Shown: positions 31,598-40,682 of the stretch, piece by piece | Layout of the letters: each line of letters starts with the position of its first letter | Numbering within the stretch: position 1 is the first letter of the stretch | Assembly (NCBI GenBank): GCA_900551105.1 | Contig: URUT01000007.1 | Coordinates: forward strand, 1-42,572 | Length of the DNA: 42,572 nt | Direction: 5' to 3' | DNA from: an uncultured Mycoplasmatota bacterium | GTDB taxonomy: Bacteria > Bacillota_I > Bacilli_A > RF39 > UBA660 | Program-made: the position numbers and the translations under genes | Notes under the pieces: model-generated | Database searches by the model: none | Told to the model about the DNA's origin: nothing | Seen by the model: the letters and a program-made list of their open reading frames with translations, nothing else

Positions 31598-32683
31598 ATG
31601 AAATATAAATGCGAAAAATGTGGACAAATAATAGATTATGAACATAATTTTTGCCCTTATTGTGGACAAGTGACTGCTAAGGGATTTATGTTTTTTAAAG
31701 ATCCTCATAATCAGGAGTTATTTAAGGGTGCTGGTTTTGCTCTTAGGAAAAGAATTGGTATGTATTTTTCTTTATGTGTAATTATACTTACGATAGGTGC
31801 TGGTTTAGTTGCGTATAGACAAATGGATTTATTTAGACCTTTTGCTTATTTAAATCAAAAATATTTTTATTACAAGCACGGCTATTATAGAACTTTACTG
31901 GATAATAATATTTTATATGAAGATGAAATAGATTCAGAATTAGAGGCAAAAAGTTTAATAAAAAAAGATACTAGTAATCAATCTTGGAAGTGTGTTTATG
32001 ATGAAGAATTATCTAGAAAACAGGTGGCTTACGAAGAAAAATACGGTATTATGAATATTAATTTATGTGATTTAGATTTAGAAACATCAGAAAAAATTTT
32101 TAATGTTTTAGATGTTTATGATGGATTATTTCCAAATACTTTAAATAGACTAACTAATTTAACACTTACAAATTCTGATGATGATAATGATTTTATAGCA
32201 GTTTTTAATCCGTTTAATAATATTTTAAAGAATTCGGATAAACTTGTTAATAAGACAGAGATTTTGCTTAATAGTTATTTCTTTTTGAATAAAGATATCA
32301 TGAATAGTTATAATATAAGGAGCCAGTGGTATGTTAGGAATGCTTCTTGGGAGTCATTGGTAGCTCATGAATTAGGACATTATTTACTATATTACTATGC
32401 TTTATCAAGTTTTGGTAATAATTCGTTTTTATATGTTAATGAAGATAATATGATAGAGTTTGCTGATTTTGAAAATTTGTTTTTGAATGAATATTTTGCG
32501 AAAGGGATACTGGATAATTTAAATATTAGTGAAGTTAATATGTCAGAATATGCGGCTGAATCTTTTAACTTAGGTAATTATAGTGAGGTAATTGCTGAGG
32601 CAGTTCATGACTATTTTGTTAATAGGGAAGATGCTGATAGTGATAGTTTACGGATAGTTTATTATATAAAAGGAGCATTATAA
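31598..32683 (+). CDS. Zinc-ribbon membrane metalloprotease (HExxH), unassigned family
   Basis: This 361-residue protein starts with a zinc ribbon (YKCEKCG ... FCPYCGQ). A membrane helix at about residues 50-69 follows, then a large domain, probably extracytoplasmic. Near residue 256 is VAHELGHYLLYYY, an HExxH zinc site. Near 329 EVIAEAVHDYF supplies a likely third ligand (Glu), as in gluzincins. YAAESFNLGNYSEVIAEAVH resembles the metallopeptidase domains linked to MuF-type toxins. The start ATG has AGAGGAG upstream. It overlaps the next gene by one base. The substrate is unknown. Confidence 0.7.
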   Translation: MKYKCEKCGQIIDYEHNFCPYCGQVTAKGFMFFKDPHNQELFKGAGFALRKRIGMYFSLCVIILTIGAGLVAYRQMDLFRPFAYLNQKYFYYKHGYYRTLLDNNILYEDEIDSELEAKSLIKKDTSNQSWKCVYDEELSRKQVAYEEKYGIMNINLCDLDLETSEKIFNVLDVYDGLFPNTLNRLTNLTLTNSDDDNDFIAVFNPFNNILKNSDKLVNKTEILLNSYFFLNKDIMNSYNIRSQWYVRNASWESLVAHELGHYLLYYYALSSFGNNSFLYVNEDNMIEFADFENLFLNEYFAKGILDNLNISEVNMSEYAAESFNLGNYSEVIAEAVHDYFVNREDADSDSLRIVYYIKGAL

Positions 32684-32856
32684 TGAGATGTCATAATTGT
32701 GGAAAGAAATTAGTAAAACATAGCAAGTACTGTTCATATTGTGGACTAAGAAGACAGTTTGTTTTTTCGTTTTTATTTGTTAGGGTATTTCTTGTTGTAT
32801 TGATATTTCTATTTATTTTATTATTAATTATGCTTGGTTTATCATTTGTATTGTAA
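32683..32856 (+). CDS. 57-residue zinc-ribbon membrane microprotein
   Basis: The ATG at 32683 shares one base with the stop of the metalloprotease gene, and AAAGGAG is upstream. The product begins MRCHNCGKKLVKHSKYCSYC (two CxxC pairs, a zinc ribbon) and continues as one hydrophobic helix (about residues 26-57) to the end. Zinc ribbon plus membrane helix copies the N-terminal layout of the metalloprotease, so the two may interact or be related. The next gene starts 12 bases later. Confidence 0.8.
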   Translation: MRCHNCGKKLVKHSKYCSYCGLRRQFVFSFLFVRVFLVVLIFLFILLLIMLGLSFVL

Positions 32857-32868
32857 AGGATGTGTTTT

Positions 32869-35451
32869 ATGAAAGACGTTTATAAGAAAAGTTTACAGGA
32901 GGTTTTTGAATATTACGAGAGTTTTGAAAAAGGACTATCTAGTAATGAAGCTTTAAATAGATTAGATAAAAATGGAAAAAATAAGTTAAAAGAACCAAAA
33001 AAACAGTCTCTTGTTTTGATGTTTTTGTCACAGTTTAAAGACACTATGGTTATTTTGCTTTTAATTGCTTCTTTATTTTCAGCGGTTATTTCATATATTT
33101 CTAATGAGTCTTATGTTGATACGATTATCATTTTAGTAATTGTTTTTATTAATGCTATTTTGTCATTTATACAAGAGAAAAAGGCTGATGAGTCAATCAG
33201 TGAGTTAAATAAGATGTTTACAACTTTTTGTTATGTGTTAAGAGATGGCAAGAAGGTAAAAATTAATGCTGAAGATTTGGTTACTGGCGATATTGTTGAG
33301 ATAGAAGCTGGAGATTATGTTGCTGCTGATGGAAGACTCATTCGTGAAAATGATTTAGCGATAAGTGAGGCGACATTAACTGGTGAATCAAAGGGAATAA
33401 AAAAAGAAGTTTGCGATATTTCGGAGACTACTGAACTATATGCTAGAAAGAATATGGTATTTGCTGGCTGCAATGTTTTAAATGGTCATGCTTTTTATAT
33501 TGTAACTGCGACTGGAATGGATACCGAACTTGGCTTAATTGCGGATAGTTTGTTAAATAAAGAAAAGGACATAACGCCACTACAAAAGAGAATAAATCAT
33601 TTGAGTAAAGTGTTATCTTATATAATTGTTTTTATTATTCTTTTAATGATGATTGTTGGGTTTATTCTTAAAAATGATTTTCTTGATGTACTAATGTTAT
33701 CAATTTCTTTAGCAGTTGCAGCTATTCCGGAGGGGCTTTCTTCAGTTATAACTATTATTCTATCTATTGGTATGACTAGCATGGCGAAGAAGAATGTTAT
33801 TATTAGAAAGATAGCCAGTGTTGAAACGCTGGGGTCTGCAAATGTAATTTGTTCTGATAAAACAGGCACTATTACCCAAAATAAGATGGAAATTAAGTAT
33901 TTGTTTTATGATAATGAAGAAAAGAGTGATGTATCTTCAGATAATAAATTGGTAAAATGTGCAGTGTTATGTAATAATGTTATTTGTTCTAATGGAAAAT
34001 ATTTGGGTGATGAGACCGAGATTGCTATTTATAAATATTTGGAGGACAAACAAACTAGTGTAAGTGATTATGAAAGAGTATTAGAACATCCTTTTGATTC
34101 TGAGAGAAAAATGATGAGTGTTTTGGTTCGTCATGGTGAAGATTTGAAATTTTATACTAAGGGTAGTTTAGATTCGGTCTTAAAGAAGTGTAAGAGTTAT
34201 TTATTAAATGGTAAAGTTTTAAAGCTTGATGATTCAGTAATTAAAAAGATAAAAGATGCTGAGGAGGAGGCAGCTCAAAAGTCACTTAGAATATTAGCAT
34301 TTGCATATTCGGTTGATAATGCAGAAGAAGATATGATTTTTATTGGACTTATGGGAATGATGGATCCACCAAGAAATGATGTAGGTTTTGCCATAGATTC
34401 TTGTAAAAAGTTTGGAATAAGACCAATTATGATTACGGGGGATAGTTTAAATACAGCTATTGCGATTGGTAAAACAGTTGGAATTATTAGTAATGATAAA
34501 GAAGCTATTTTAGGTAAGGATATTGATGATTTAAGTGATGATGAGCTTGCGTTAGCGGTTAATAAGTATAGCGTTTATGCAAGAGTATCACCTAATACTA
34601 AGTTAAAAATTGTTAATGAATTACAGAGAGAGAATAATGTTGTAGCAATGACGGGTGATGGAGTTAATGATGCTCCAGCTATCTTACAAGCTGATATTGG
34701 TATTGGTATGGGAATTACTGGTACAGAGGTTGTAAAAAATGTTGCTGATTGTATTTTATTAGATGATTCATTTGCAACCATAGTTGATGGTGCGGTGGAA
34801 GGAAGAAGAATTACTAGTAATATTAAAAAAGTCATATTGTATTTGCTTGCGGGAAATATTATTGAAGTAATTTTAGTATTTGTTTCTATGATTATGAATG
34901 TTGAAATGTTTACGACAATACAGCTTCTTTGGCTTAATTTAGTTACAGATTCAATTCCAGCGATAATGTTAGCTTATGAGAAAGATTATGATAATGATAA
35001 TAGAGTATATATGCAAAGCAACTTTATGACACCATTTTTAATTAGTAAAATATTTATTGGAGCATTTTTAAAATCAGTTTTGATGATGGGATTCTTTATT
35101 TATTATTCTAAGAGTCTTGGAGTAAATGCGGCAGGAAGTTTGATGTTCATATTCTTAATAGCTCATGAGTTATTGTTTGCTTTTAGTTGTAAAAATCCTA
35201 AAAGAAATGTGATAAATAAGAGTTTTTTTGATAATAAGTATTTAAATATTGGAATGCTTATAATTCTTTTTGTTCAGATACTTATATTAACAACGCCGCT
35301 TTCTAAGTATTTTATTGTTACAGGATTGGGTTTAAAAAATATTTTAGTAGTAATATGTGCAGCTTTAATAATGTTTTTGGTTGGTGAATTATTAAAACCA
35401 GTTTATAATAAATTTTTTAAAGATTATAGGGGTGATGTTAATGAGAAGTAG
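32869..35451 (+). CDS. P2A-type calcium-transporting ATPase
   Basis: This 860-residue cation pump has an N-terminal cation-ATPase domain, TGES in the actuator, PEGL in membrane helix 4 (near 286), phosphorylation site DKTGTIT (near 329), and hinge GDGVNDAP (near 596). Helix 5 has AGNIIEV and helix 6 NLVTDSIPA, matching the Asn/Glu and Asn-Thr-Asp calcium ligands of SERCA-type pumps. ATG 32869 has AAAGG nine bases upstream; an ATG nine bases earlier overlaps it. It is co-transcribed with the small zinc-ribbon gene and the next gene. Confidence 0.92.
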   Translation: MKDVYKKSLQEVFEYYESFEKGLSSNEALNRLDKNGKNKLKEPKKQSLVLMFLSQFKDTMVILLLIASLFSAVISYISNESYVDTIIILVIVFINAILSFIQEKKADESISELNKMFTTFCYVLRDGKKVKINAEDLVTGDIVEIEAGDYVAADGRLIRENDLAISEATLTGESKGIKKEVCDISETTELYARKNMVFAGCNVLNGHAFYIVTATGMDTELGLIADSLLNKEKDITPLQKRINHLSKVLSYIIVFIILLMMIVGFILKNDFLDVLMLSISLAVAAIPEGLSSVITIILSIGMTSMAKKNVIIRKIASVETLGSANVICSDKTGTITQNKMEIKYLFYDNEEKSDVSSDNKLVKCAVLCNNVICSNGKYLGDETEIAIYKYLEDKQTSVSDYERVLEHPFDSERKMMSVLVRHGEDLKFYTKGSLDSVLKKCKSYLLNGKVLKLDDSVIKKIKDAEEEAAQKSLRILAFAYSVDNAEEDMIFIGLMGMMDPPRNDVGFAIDSCKKFGIRPIMITGDSLNTAIAIGKTVGIISNDKEAILGKDIDDLSDDELALAVNKYSVYARVSPNTKLKIVNELQRENNVVAMTGDGVNDAPAILQADIGIGMGITGTEVVKNVADCILLDDSFATIVDGAVEGRRITSNIKKVILYLLAGNIIEVILVFVSMIMNVEMFTTIQLLWLNLVTDSIPAIMLAYEKDYDNDNRVYMQSNFMTPFLISKIFIGAFLKSVLMMGFFIYYSKSLGVNAAGSLMFIFLIAHELLFAFSCKNPKRNVINKSFFDNKYLNIGMLIILFVQILILTTPLSKYFIVTGLGLKNILVVICAALIMFLVGELLKPVYNKFFKDYRGDVNEK

Positions 35452-35803
35452 ACTTCGTGATTATTATATTATTACAGCAATATTTATTTTAGGAGTGTTT
35501 ATTGCTGGATCATTTAAGTTATTTTATGATAAGAAGAATGATGGGTATTATGCGACAGCGGTTAAAGATGTTGATAAAATGATTAGTGATATAGAACTGG
35601 ATGGTAATGTTCTTACTTTTAATAGTAGTGCTAGTTATTATTGTTTAAAAAGTACTAAAAGTGATCCAAAAGAAACTTCAATTTGTTTTAAGAAAATAGA
35701 GGATAATCATGTTGAAGAAAAAGTAATTGTTAGTAAGCATTATTATTTGTGGATTATGGATGATAAGGGGAATATTAGTAAGATGATAACACTTAAAAAA
35801 TAA
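35441..35803 (+). CDS. Small single-pass membrane protein
   Basis: This 120-residue protein has a membrane helix at about residues 8-27 (IITAIFILGVFIAGSFKLFY) followed by an external domain of about 90 residues with two cysteines (YYCLKS and SICFKK). No family is recognised. It overlaps the ATPase by 11 bases. ATG 35441 has AGGGG upstream; the GTG at 35432 falls inside that site. Confidence 0.65.
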   Translation: MRSRLRDYYIITAIFILGVFIAGSFKLFYDKKNDGYYATAVKDVDKMISDIELDGNVLTFNSSASYYCLKSTKSDPKETSICFKKIEDNHVEEKVIVSKHYYLWIMDDKGNISKMITLKK

Positions 35804-35813
35804 GTGTTTTTTC
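35788..35813 (+). terminator. Terminator of the Ca-ATPase operon
   Basis: AACACTTA (35788-35795), A5 loop, TAAGTGTT (35801-35808), then T's. The TAA stop is in the stem. Confidence 0.9.
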
Positions 35814-35815
35814 TT

Positions 35816-35844
35816 TAGACAAATATCATTATATATGATAGAAT
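35816..35844 (+). promoter_or_regulatory. Promoter of the parAB operon
   Basis: TAGACA (35816-35821), a 17-base spacer, TAGAAT (35839-35844) with an extended TGA. Confidence 0.65.
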
Positions 35845-35878
35845 ATTTTATAGAAGTAAAGAAGGCAGTGATGATAAT

Positions 35879-36664
35879 ATGACAAAAGTTATATCTTTAG
35901 TTAATCAAAAGGGTGGAGTAGGTAAAACAACAACAAGTATTAATCTTGCGGCATCATTGGGTAAATTAAGCATGAAAACTCTTATTATAGATTTGGATCC
36001 TCAGGGAAATGCGACAACTGGACTTGGGGTTAATAAGGGAAATATTAATTATAGTGTTTATGATGTGCTTAATGGGTCTTGTGAGGTTAAGAAAGCAATT
36101 AGAAAGACTGGGTTTACTAATTTATCAATTATTCCAGCAACAATAAATTTAGCTGGTATTGATATTGAGCTTATGGAAAAAGGTTATCAGGATGCTCAGT
36201 TTAAGAAGAATGAGCAACTTAGAAATGCGCTTTTAGAAGTTAAAGAAAATTATGATTATATTATTATTGATTGTCCTCCTTCTTTAGGTTTACTTACAAC
36301 TAATGCACTTGTTGCTAGTGATAGTGTTATTATACCAGTGCAATGTGAGTTTTTTGCTTTGGAAGGAATTACTCAGCTTTTAAATACGATTATAATGACT
36401 CAAACTAGGCTTAATCCAGAGTTAAAAATAGAGGGAGTTTTATTAACATTATTAGATTCAAGAACTAATCTAGGGTTAGAGGTTGTTGAAGAAGTTAGAA
36501 AGTTTTTTAAAGATAAAGTTTTTAATACAATAATTCCTCGTTTAATTAGATTGGTAGAAGCGCCAAGTCATGGAGAACCTATAAATGAGTATGATCCAAC
36601 TAGTAGAGCAGCTGAGGCTTATAGTAATTTAGCCAAGGAGGTTATTGAGAGAGATGGAAAATAA
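35879..36664 (+). CDS. parA: ParA/Soj chromosome-partitioning ATPase
   Basis: This 261-residue protein has a deviant Walker A KGGVGKTTT (residues 10-18), DLDPQGNATTGLG, and IIDCPPSLGLLT (Walker B). It binds DNA non-specifically in the ATP form and works with ParB to move origins and control DnaA. It is the first gene of a seven-gene coupled operon and overlaps parB. Confidence 0.96.
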   Translation: MTKVISLVNQKGGVGKTTTSINLAASLGKLSMKTLIIDLDPQGNATTGLGVNKGNINYSVYDVLNGSCEVKKAIRKTGFTNLSIIPATINLAGIDIELMEKGYQDAQFKKNEQLRNALLEVKENYDYIIIDCPPSLGLLTTNALVASDSVIIPVQCEFFALEGITQLLNTIIMTQTRLNPELKIEGVLLTLLDSRTNLGLEVVEEVRKFFKDKVFNTIIPRLIRLVEAPSHGEPINEYDPTSRAAEAYSNLAKEVIERDGK

Positions 36665-37541
36665 GAGAAAAGCTTTAGGAAAGGGATTAGAACAGCTATT
36701 TAATAGTGAACAAATTAATTTTGATAAGATTGAACAAAATATTGTTGAGTCTACAAGTGAAAATGATATTAAACAAATTCCCGTTAGTGAAATTAGAAGT
36801 AATCCATATCAGCCAAGAGAACATTTTGATGAAGATGCTTTAAATGAACTTGCTGAATCAATTAAAGAACATGGGGTTATTGAACCAATAATTGTTAAGA
36901 AAAGTATTCACGGTTATGAGTTAGTGGCTGGTGAAAGAAGAACAAAGGCTAGTGTAATTGCTGGAGTTAAGACGATTCCAGCTATCGTTAAAGATTTTAC
37001 TGATGAACAAATGATGGATATTGCTATTTTAGAGAATATTCAAAGAGAAGATTTGTCCCCAGTAGAGCTTGCCGTAGGTTTTCAAAACTATATAAATCAT
37101 ACTGGTTTGACTCAAGATGAGATAGCTAAAAAGTTTGGAAAGAGTAGAAGTTATATTACTAATTTATTGGGATTACTTAGATTACCAAAGAGTGTAATAG
37201 AGCAGATTAATAGAGGAAAAATTTCTATGAGTCATGCGCGAGTTCTTTCTAAATTAGAAGATGACGATTTAATTTTAACGCTTGCGGAAAGAGTTGTTTC
37301 TGACGACATATCTGTAAGAGAGTTAGAAAAGTTATGTTCAATTGGGGCTATTTCAAAGAAGCAACCAATAACTAGAAATAAAGTAAAACCACTTAGATTT
37401 TCAATTTATGAAAGTGTTATGAGAGATAAAATTGGAACTAAGGTTCAAATTAATAAGAATAAAATCGTAATTCCTTTTGATAGTGAAGGAGATTTGGGAA
37501 GAATTTTAGAAATATTAAATATTGATGTGAGTGATGAATAG
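36654..37541 (+). CDS. parB: ParB/Spo0J partition protein
   Basis: This 295-residue protein has the N-terminal ParB CTPase motif HGYELVAGERRTKAS, the helix-turn-helix LTQDEIAKKFGKSRSYITNL and a C-terminal dimer domain. It loads at parS and slides as a CTP clamp. ATG 36654 lies 12 bases after AAGGAGG; a TTG at 36645 lies only about four bases after that site, so the ATG is preferred. No parS (TGTTTCACGTGAAACA) was seen in the window. It overlaps the next gene by one base. Confidence 0.95.
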   Translation: MENKRKALGKGLEQLFNSEQINFDKIEQNIVESTSENDIKQIPVSEIRSNPYQPREHFDEDALNELAESIKEHGVIEPIIVKKSIHGYELVAGERRTKASVIAGVKTIPAIVKDFTDEQMMDIAILENIQREDLSPVELAVGFQNYINHTGLTQDEIAKKFGKSRSYITNLLGLLRLPKSVIEQINRGKISMSHARVLSKLEDDDLILTLAERVVSDDISVRELEKLCSIGAISKKQPITRNKVKPLRFSIYESVMRDKIGTKVQINKNKIVIPFDSEGDLGRILEILNIDVSDE

Positions 37542-38347
37542 TGGAAATAATTGAGTTTGCTGAATCTGTTAAATTTTATGGTCCAATAATTGTTATTTTA
37601 GGATCAATATTTATTTATAGTGTTATTTCTATTGTATTAAATAAAGCGACTATTAGAGGTAAGACGGAGTATGAACGTAAAAAGAGAAAAACAGTAATTC
37701 TTTTATTTCAAAATATTACTAAATACGTTTGTTTAATTTTTGCTATTTTGATGATTTTAAATATTTATGGGGTTAATACTTCTTCAATTATTGCTGGACT
37801 TGGAATAGCTAGTGTGGTAATTGGGTTAGCTTTACAAGATGCTCTTAAAGATATTATTTCAGGAATAAATATTATTATGGATAATTACTATGTTGTAGGT
37901 GATTATGTTAAATATGGAGATTTTACTGGGATAATTACATCTTTTGGTTTGAAAAGTACAAAAATCAAAGATTTTAATGGCAATGTTTTAAATATAGCCA
38001 ATCGTAATATTGATAAAATTGTAAATATTAGTCAGGAAAGACACGTGATTTATTTAAGAGTACCGACTGCTTATGAAGCAAGTGAAGAAAAGGTAAAGAA
38101 AGTGCTTTTGAGTGTTTTAGAAAAATTAGGGGAACTAGCTGATGTTGATAGCAAGGAATGTAATTATTTAGGTATTGATGATCTTGGGGATTCAGCAGTT
38201 AAATATTTAATTACAATAAAATGTAAACAAGGCAGTGAGTACCGAGTTAGGAGAGCTGCTCTTACTTTAATTAAGGAAGCTTATGATAAAAATAATATAA
38301 AGATTCCTTATAATCAGATAGAGGTGCATAATGGAAGTAAAATATAA
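37541..38347 (+). CDS. MscS-family mechanosensitive channel
   Basis: This 268-residue channel has three membrane helices (about residues 12-34, 58-76 and 82-105). The pore-lining helix is in SIIAGLGIASVVIGLALQDA with the following LKD; the beta domain YVVGDYVKYGDFTGIITSFG is typical. MscS channels release solutes on osmotic downshock. The start is GTG, sharing its first base with the parB stop. MscS next to parAB and DUF951 is a common Firmicute order. Confidence 0.92.
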   Translation: MEIIEFAESVKFYGPIIVILGSIFIYSVISIVLNKATIRGKTEYERKKRKTVILLFQNITKYVCLIFAILMILNIYGVNTSSIIAGLGIASVVIGLALQDALKDIISGINIIMDNYYVVGDYVKYGDFTGIITSFGLKSTKIKDFNGNVLNIANRNIDKIVNISQERHVIYLRVPTAYEASEEKVKKVLLSVLEKLGELADVDSKECNYLGIDDLGDSAVKYLITIKCKQGSEYRVRRAALTLIKEAYDKNNIKIPYNQIEVHNGSKI

Positions 38348-38519
38348 AGTTGGAGATAAAGTAATAATGAAAAAACCTCATGCGTGTGGAACAAATGAGT
38401 GGGTTATTACAAGAAGTGGCGTAGATATTAAACTTAAATGTATTAACTGCAATCATGAAATAATGATGGATAGACTTGAGTTTGAAAAGAAACAAAGGAG
38501 AATAATTAATGAAAATTAA
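38331..38519 (+). CDS. DUF951 family small protein (YyzM-like)
   Basis: This 62-residue protein starts MEVKYKVGDKVIMKKPHACG and contains NEWVITRSGVDIKLKC and CNHEIMMDR, the typical DUF951 pattern with a C...CxxC cysteine set that may bind zinc. In Firmicutes it usually lies beside parB or ychF. It overlaps mscS by 17 bases and abgT by 11. Confidence 0.93.
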   Translation: MEVKYKVGDKVIMKKPHACGTNEWVITRSGVDIKLKCINCNHEIMMDRLEFEKKQRRIINEN

Positions 38520-40041
38520 GAGAAAATATCAGAAGGTTATGTTACATCCAATAATGACTTTTTGTTTGCTAATTTTAGTGACAATTGTTTTAAGTGGAAT
38601 ATTATCATTATTTAATGCTAGTGCAACTTATAATAGAGTGTCTAATACGGGGACTTATGTAAAAGAATTAGTACATGTGGAGAACTTATTTAGTTTAAGA
38701 GGTTTAAAGTATATTTTTAGTAATGCGGTATCTAGTTTTGCATCTTTTACGCCGTTATCTATGTTAATTATAACTTTAATTGGTTTTGGGGTTATGGATA
38801 AAAGTGGATTTTTGGATAGTTTTTTCTATGTGCTTACAAAGAGGGTAAGTAAAAAAGTTGTTACTTTTACATTATCACTTATTTGTATACTTGCTAGTAT
38901 TGGTGGAGATTTAAGTTATATTGTTTTAATTCCTTTGGCAGCGTTGCTTTTTAAGTATGGAAAGAGACATCCTAAAGCAGGTATTATATGCGCGTTTGCT
39001 AGTTTATCTTGTGGTATTGGTATAAATATCTTTATGAATTCGATTGACTCGGCACTTCTAGGTTATACTGAACTTGCTGCTAGATTACTTTCTCCAGATT
39101 ATAGCATAGGAACATTTTCTTATGTTTTGGTTATGTTTGTAGCAGCACTTATTCTTGCTGGTATTGTTACAAGCGTTACAGAGAAAGTGGTTGTTCCGAA
39201 GCTTGGCAAGTATGCTTTACTTGATGAAGAAGAAGATTATTTTACAAAAACTGAAAGAAAAGCTTTAACCATTTCTTTAATTGCTGGGTTAATTTATCTA
39301 TTAATATTTATTTATAATATTATTCCTAATGCACCACTTGGTGGAAATCTACTTGATTATTCACAAGAACTATATATTGATAAGTTATTTGGTTATAATT
39401 CATTTTTCAATCATGGTTTTGTATTTGTTGTAACTTTATTATTTGTAATTTTGGGATTAGTGTATGGTGCTTATAATAAAACGATTAAGAATGTTAAAGA
39501 TCTTTGTAATGGCTTTAGTTATTCTTTAGATTATATTGGTAAGGTATTAGTTTTAATATTTTTTGCTTCAGCTTTAATTTTTATATTTAAGAAGAGTAAT
39601 ATTGGTACTGTGGTAACTGCTTATTTAGCTAGTTTGATTAATAATGCTAATTTTACAGGGGTTCCTTTGATTCTACTTACATTATTTGTTAGTGCTATTT
39701 GTACTTTGGTTGTGCCTTCTAGCACATTAAAGTGGTCAATTTTAAGTGGTAGTGTGGTGCCTGCATTTATGAATGCGGGAATTAGTCCAGAATTTGCACA
39801 GCTCACATTTAGAGCAGGTGAATGTTTTACTTATGCTCTAACGCCGCTTATGGCTTATTTTGTAATTTATTTGTCTTTTATGGAGTTATATAGTACATCT
39901 ACTGACCGTGATGGTGTATGGGGAAATATAAAGTATTTAATGCCTTATAGTGCTTATGCTAGCTTAATGTGGATAGTAATTATTGTTTTATGTTATTTAA
40001 TTGGGTTACCTTTAGGAATAGGTTCTAGTGTTGCATTATGA
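38509..40041 (+). CDS. AbgT-family transporter
   Basis: This 510-residue protein has about 11-13 membrane segments. It has the family patterns SFTPLSMLIITLIGFGVMDK, then SGFLDSF, and LASIGGDLSYIVLIPLAALL. AbgT proteins import p-aminobenzoyl-glutamate or export sulfonamides by proton exchange. The substrate here is unknown. AAAGGAG is upstream of the ATG. The stop overlaps the next start by four bases (ATGA). Confidence 0.9.
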   Translation: MKIKRKYQKVMLHPIMTFCLLILVTIVLSGILSLFNASATYNRVSNTGTYVKELVHVENLFSLRGLKYIFSNAVSSFASFTPLSMLIITLIGFGVMDKSGFLDSFFYVLTKRVSKKVVTFTLSLICILASIGGDLSYIVLIPLAALLFKYGKRHPKAGIICAFASLSCGIGINIFMNSIDSALLGYTELAARLLSPDYSIGTFSYVLVMFVAALILAGIVTSVTEKVVVPKLGKYALLDEEEDYFTKTERKALTISLIAGLIYLLIFIYNIIPNAPLGGNLLDYSQELYIDKLFGYNSFFNHGFVFVVTLLFVILGLVYGAYNKTIKNVKDLCNGFSYSLDYIGKVLVLIFFASALIFIFKKSNIGTVVTAYLASLINNANFTGVPLILLTLFVSAICTLVVPSSTLKWSILSGSVVPAFMNAGISPEFAQLTFRAGECFTYALTPLMAYFVIYLSFMELYSTSTDRDGVWGNIKYLMPYSAYASLMWIVIIVLCYLIGLPLGIGSSVAL

Positions 40042-40682
40042 TTTTAAAAGGATATATATTAATTTACGGTTATCTTCTTTTGATATTAGGAATATCTTCA
40101 ATATGTTCTAAGGTATTTAAGTTAAGAACAATTTTTACAAAAAAGTTTATTCATATTAGTACTTCTTTTTGTTATGTCATTATGTATTATTATTTTGGAA
40201 CTAGTATACATATAATTATTCCACCAATATCATTTATTATTATAAATATTTTGTCTTATAAGTTTGGGTTATTTAAAGCGATGGAAGATGGTTCAGGCAA
40301 TTTAGGAACAATTTATTATCCGATAAGTGTGTTTATTATGGCTTTGATTACGCATTTTGTGCCTGGTTTTTATCCAGCTTTTGGGATTGGCCTTTTTTGT
40401 ATGGCGTTTGGAGATGGATTTGCTCCTTTAGTATCTGGATTTTTGCGTTCTAGAAAAATATATAGTAATAAGACAGTTAGTGGGACAGCGACAGTGTTTG
40501 GATTTTCACTTATGGGGATTTTAATTTTTAATTATATTTTTAAATTAGAGTTTAGTGTTTTTGAAATGTTTGTTGTTAGTATAGTATCGGCACTACTGGA
40601 ATTGTTTGATAAGAAGGGGTTAGATAATTTATTTGTGCCGCTTGGAGTTTCTTTGCTGGTGTATTTATTGGAAGTGGTTTAA
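40038..40682 (+). CDS. Phytol/dolichol-kinase-like membrane protein (VTE5/SEC59-type)
   Basis: This 214-residue protein has about six membrane helices and follows the CTP-dependent prenol-kinase/CDP-DAG-synthase fold: KKFIHISTSF (the R/KKxxH motif) near the start, GSGNLGTIYYPISVF, and FCMAFGDGFAPLVSGF followed by RKIYSNKTVSGTATVFG. VTE5 phosphorylates phytol using CTP. It shares four bases with abgT and abuts the DUF92 gene with no gap. A CdsA-like role is the alternative but the family match is better to prenol kinases. Confidence 0.8.
   Translation: MILKGYILIYGYLLLILGISSICSKVFKLRTIFTKKFIHISTSFCYVIMYYYFGTSIHIIIPPISFIIINILSYKFGLFKAMEDGSGNLGTIYYPISVFIMALITHFVPGFYPAFGIGLFCMAFGDGFAPLVSGFLRSRKIYSNKTVSGTATVFGFSLMGILIFNYIFKLEFSVFEMFVVSIVSALLELFDKKGLDNLFVPLGVSLLVYLLEVV

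Noticed and set aside
35879..37541. Search for parS beside parAB
   Set aside because: No TGTTTCACGTGAAACA or close variant was seen in the window.
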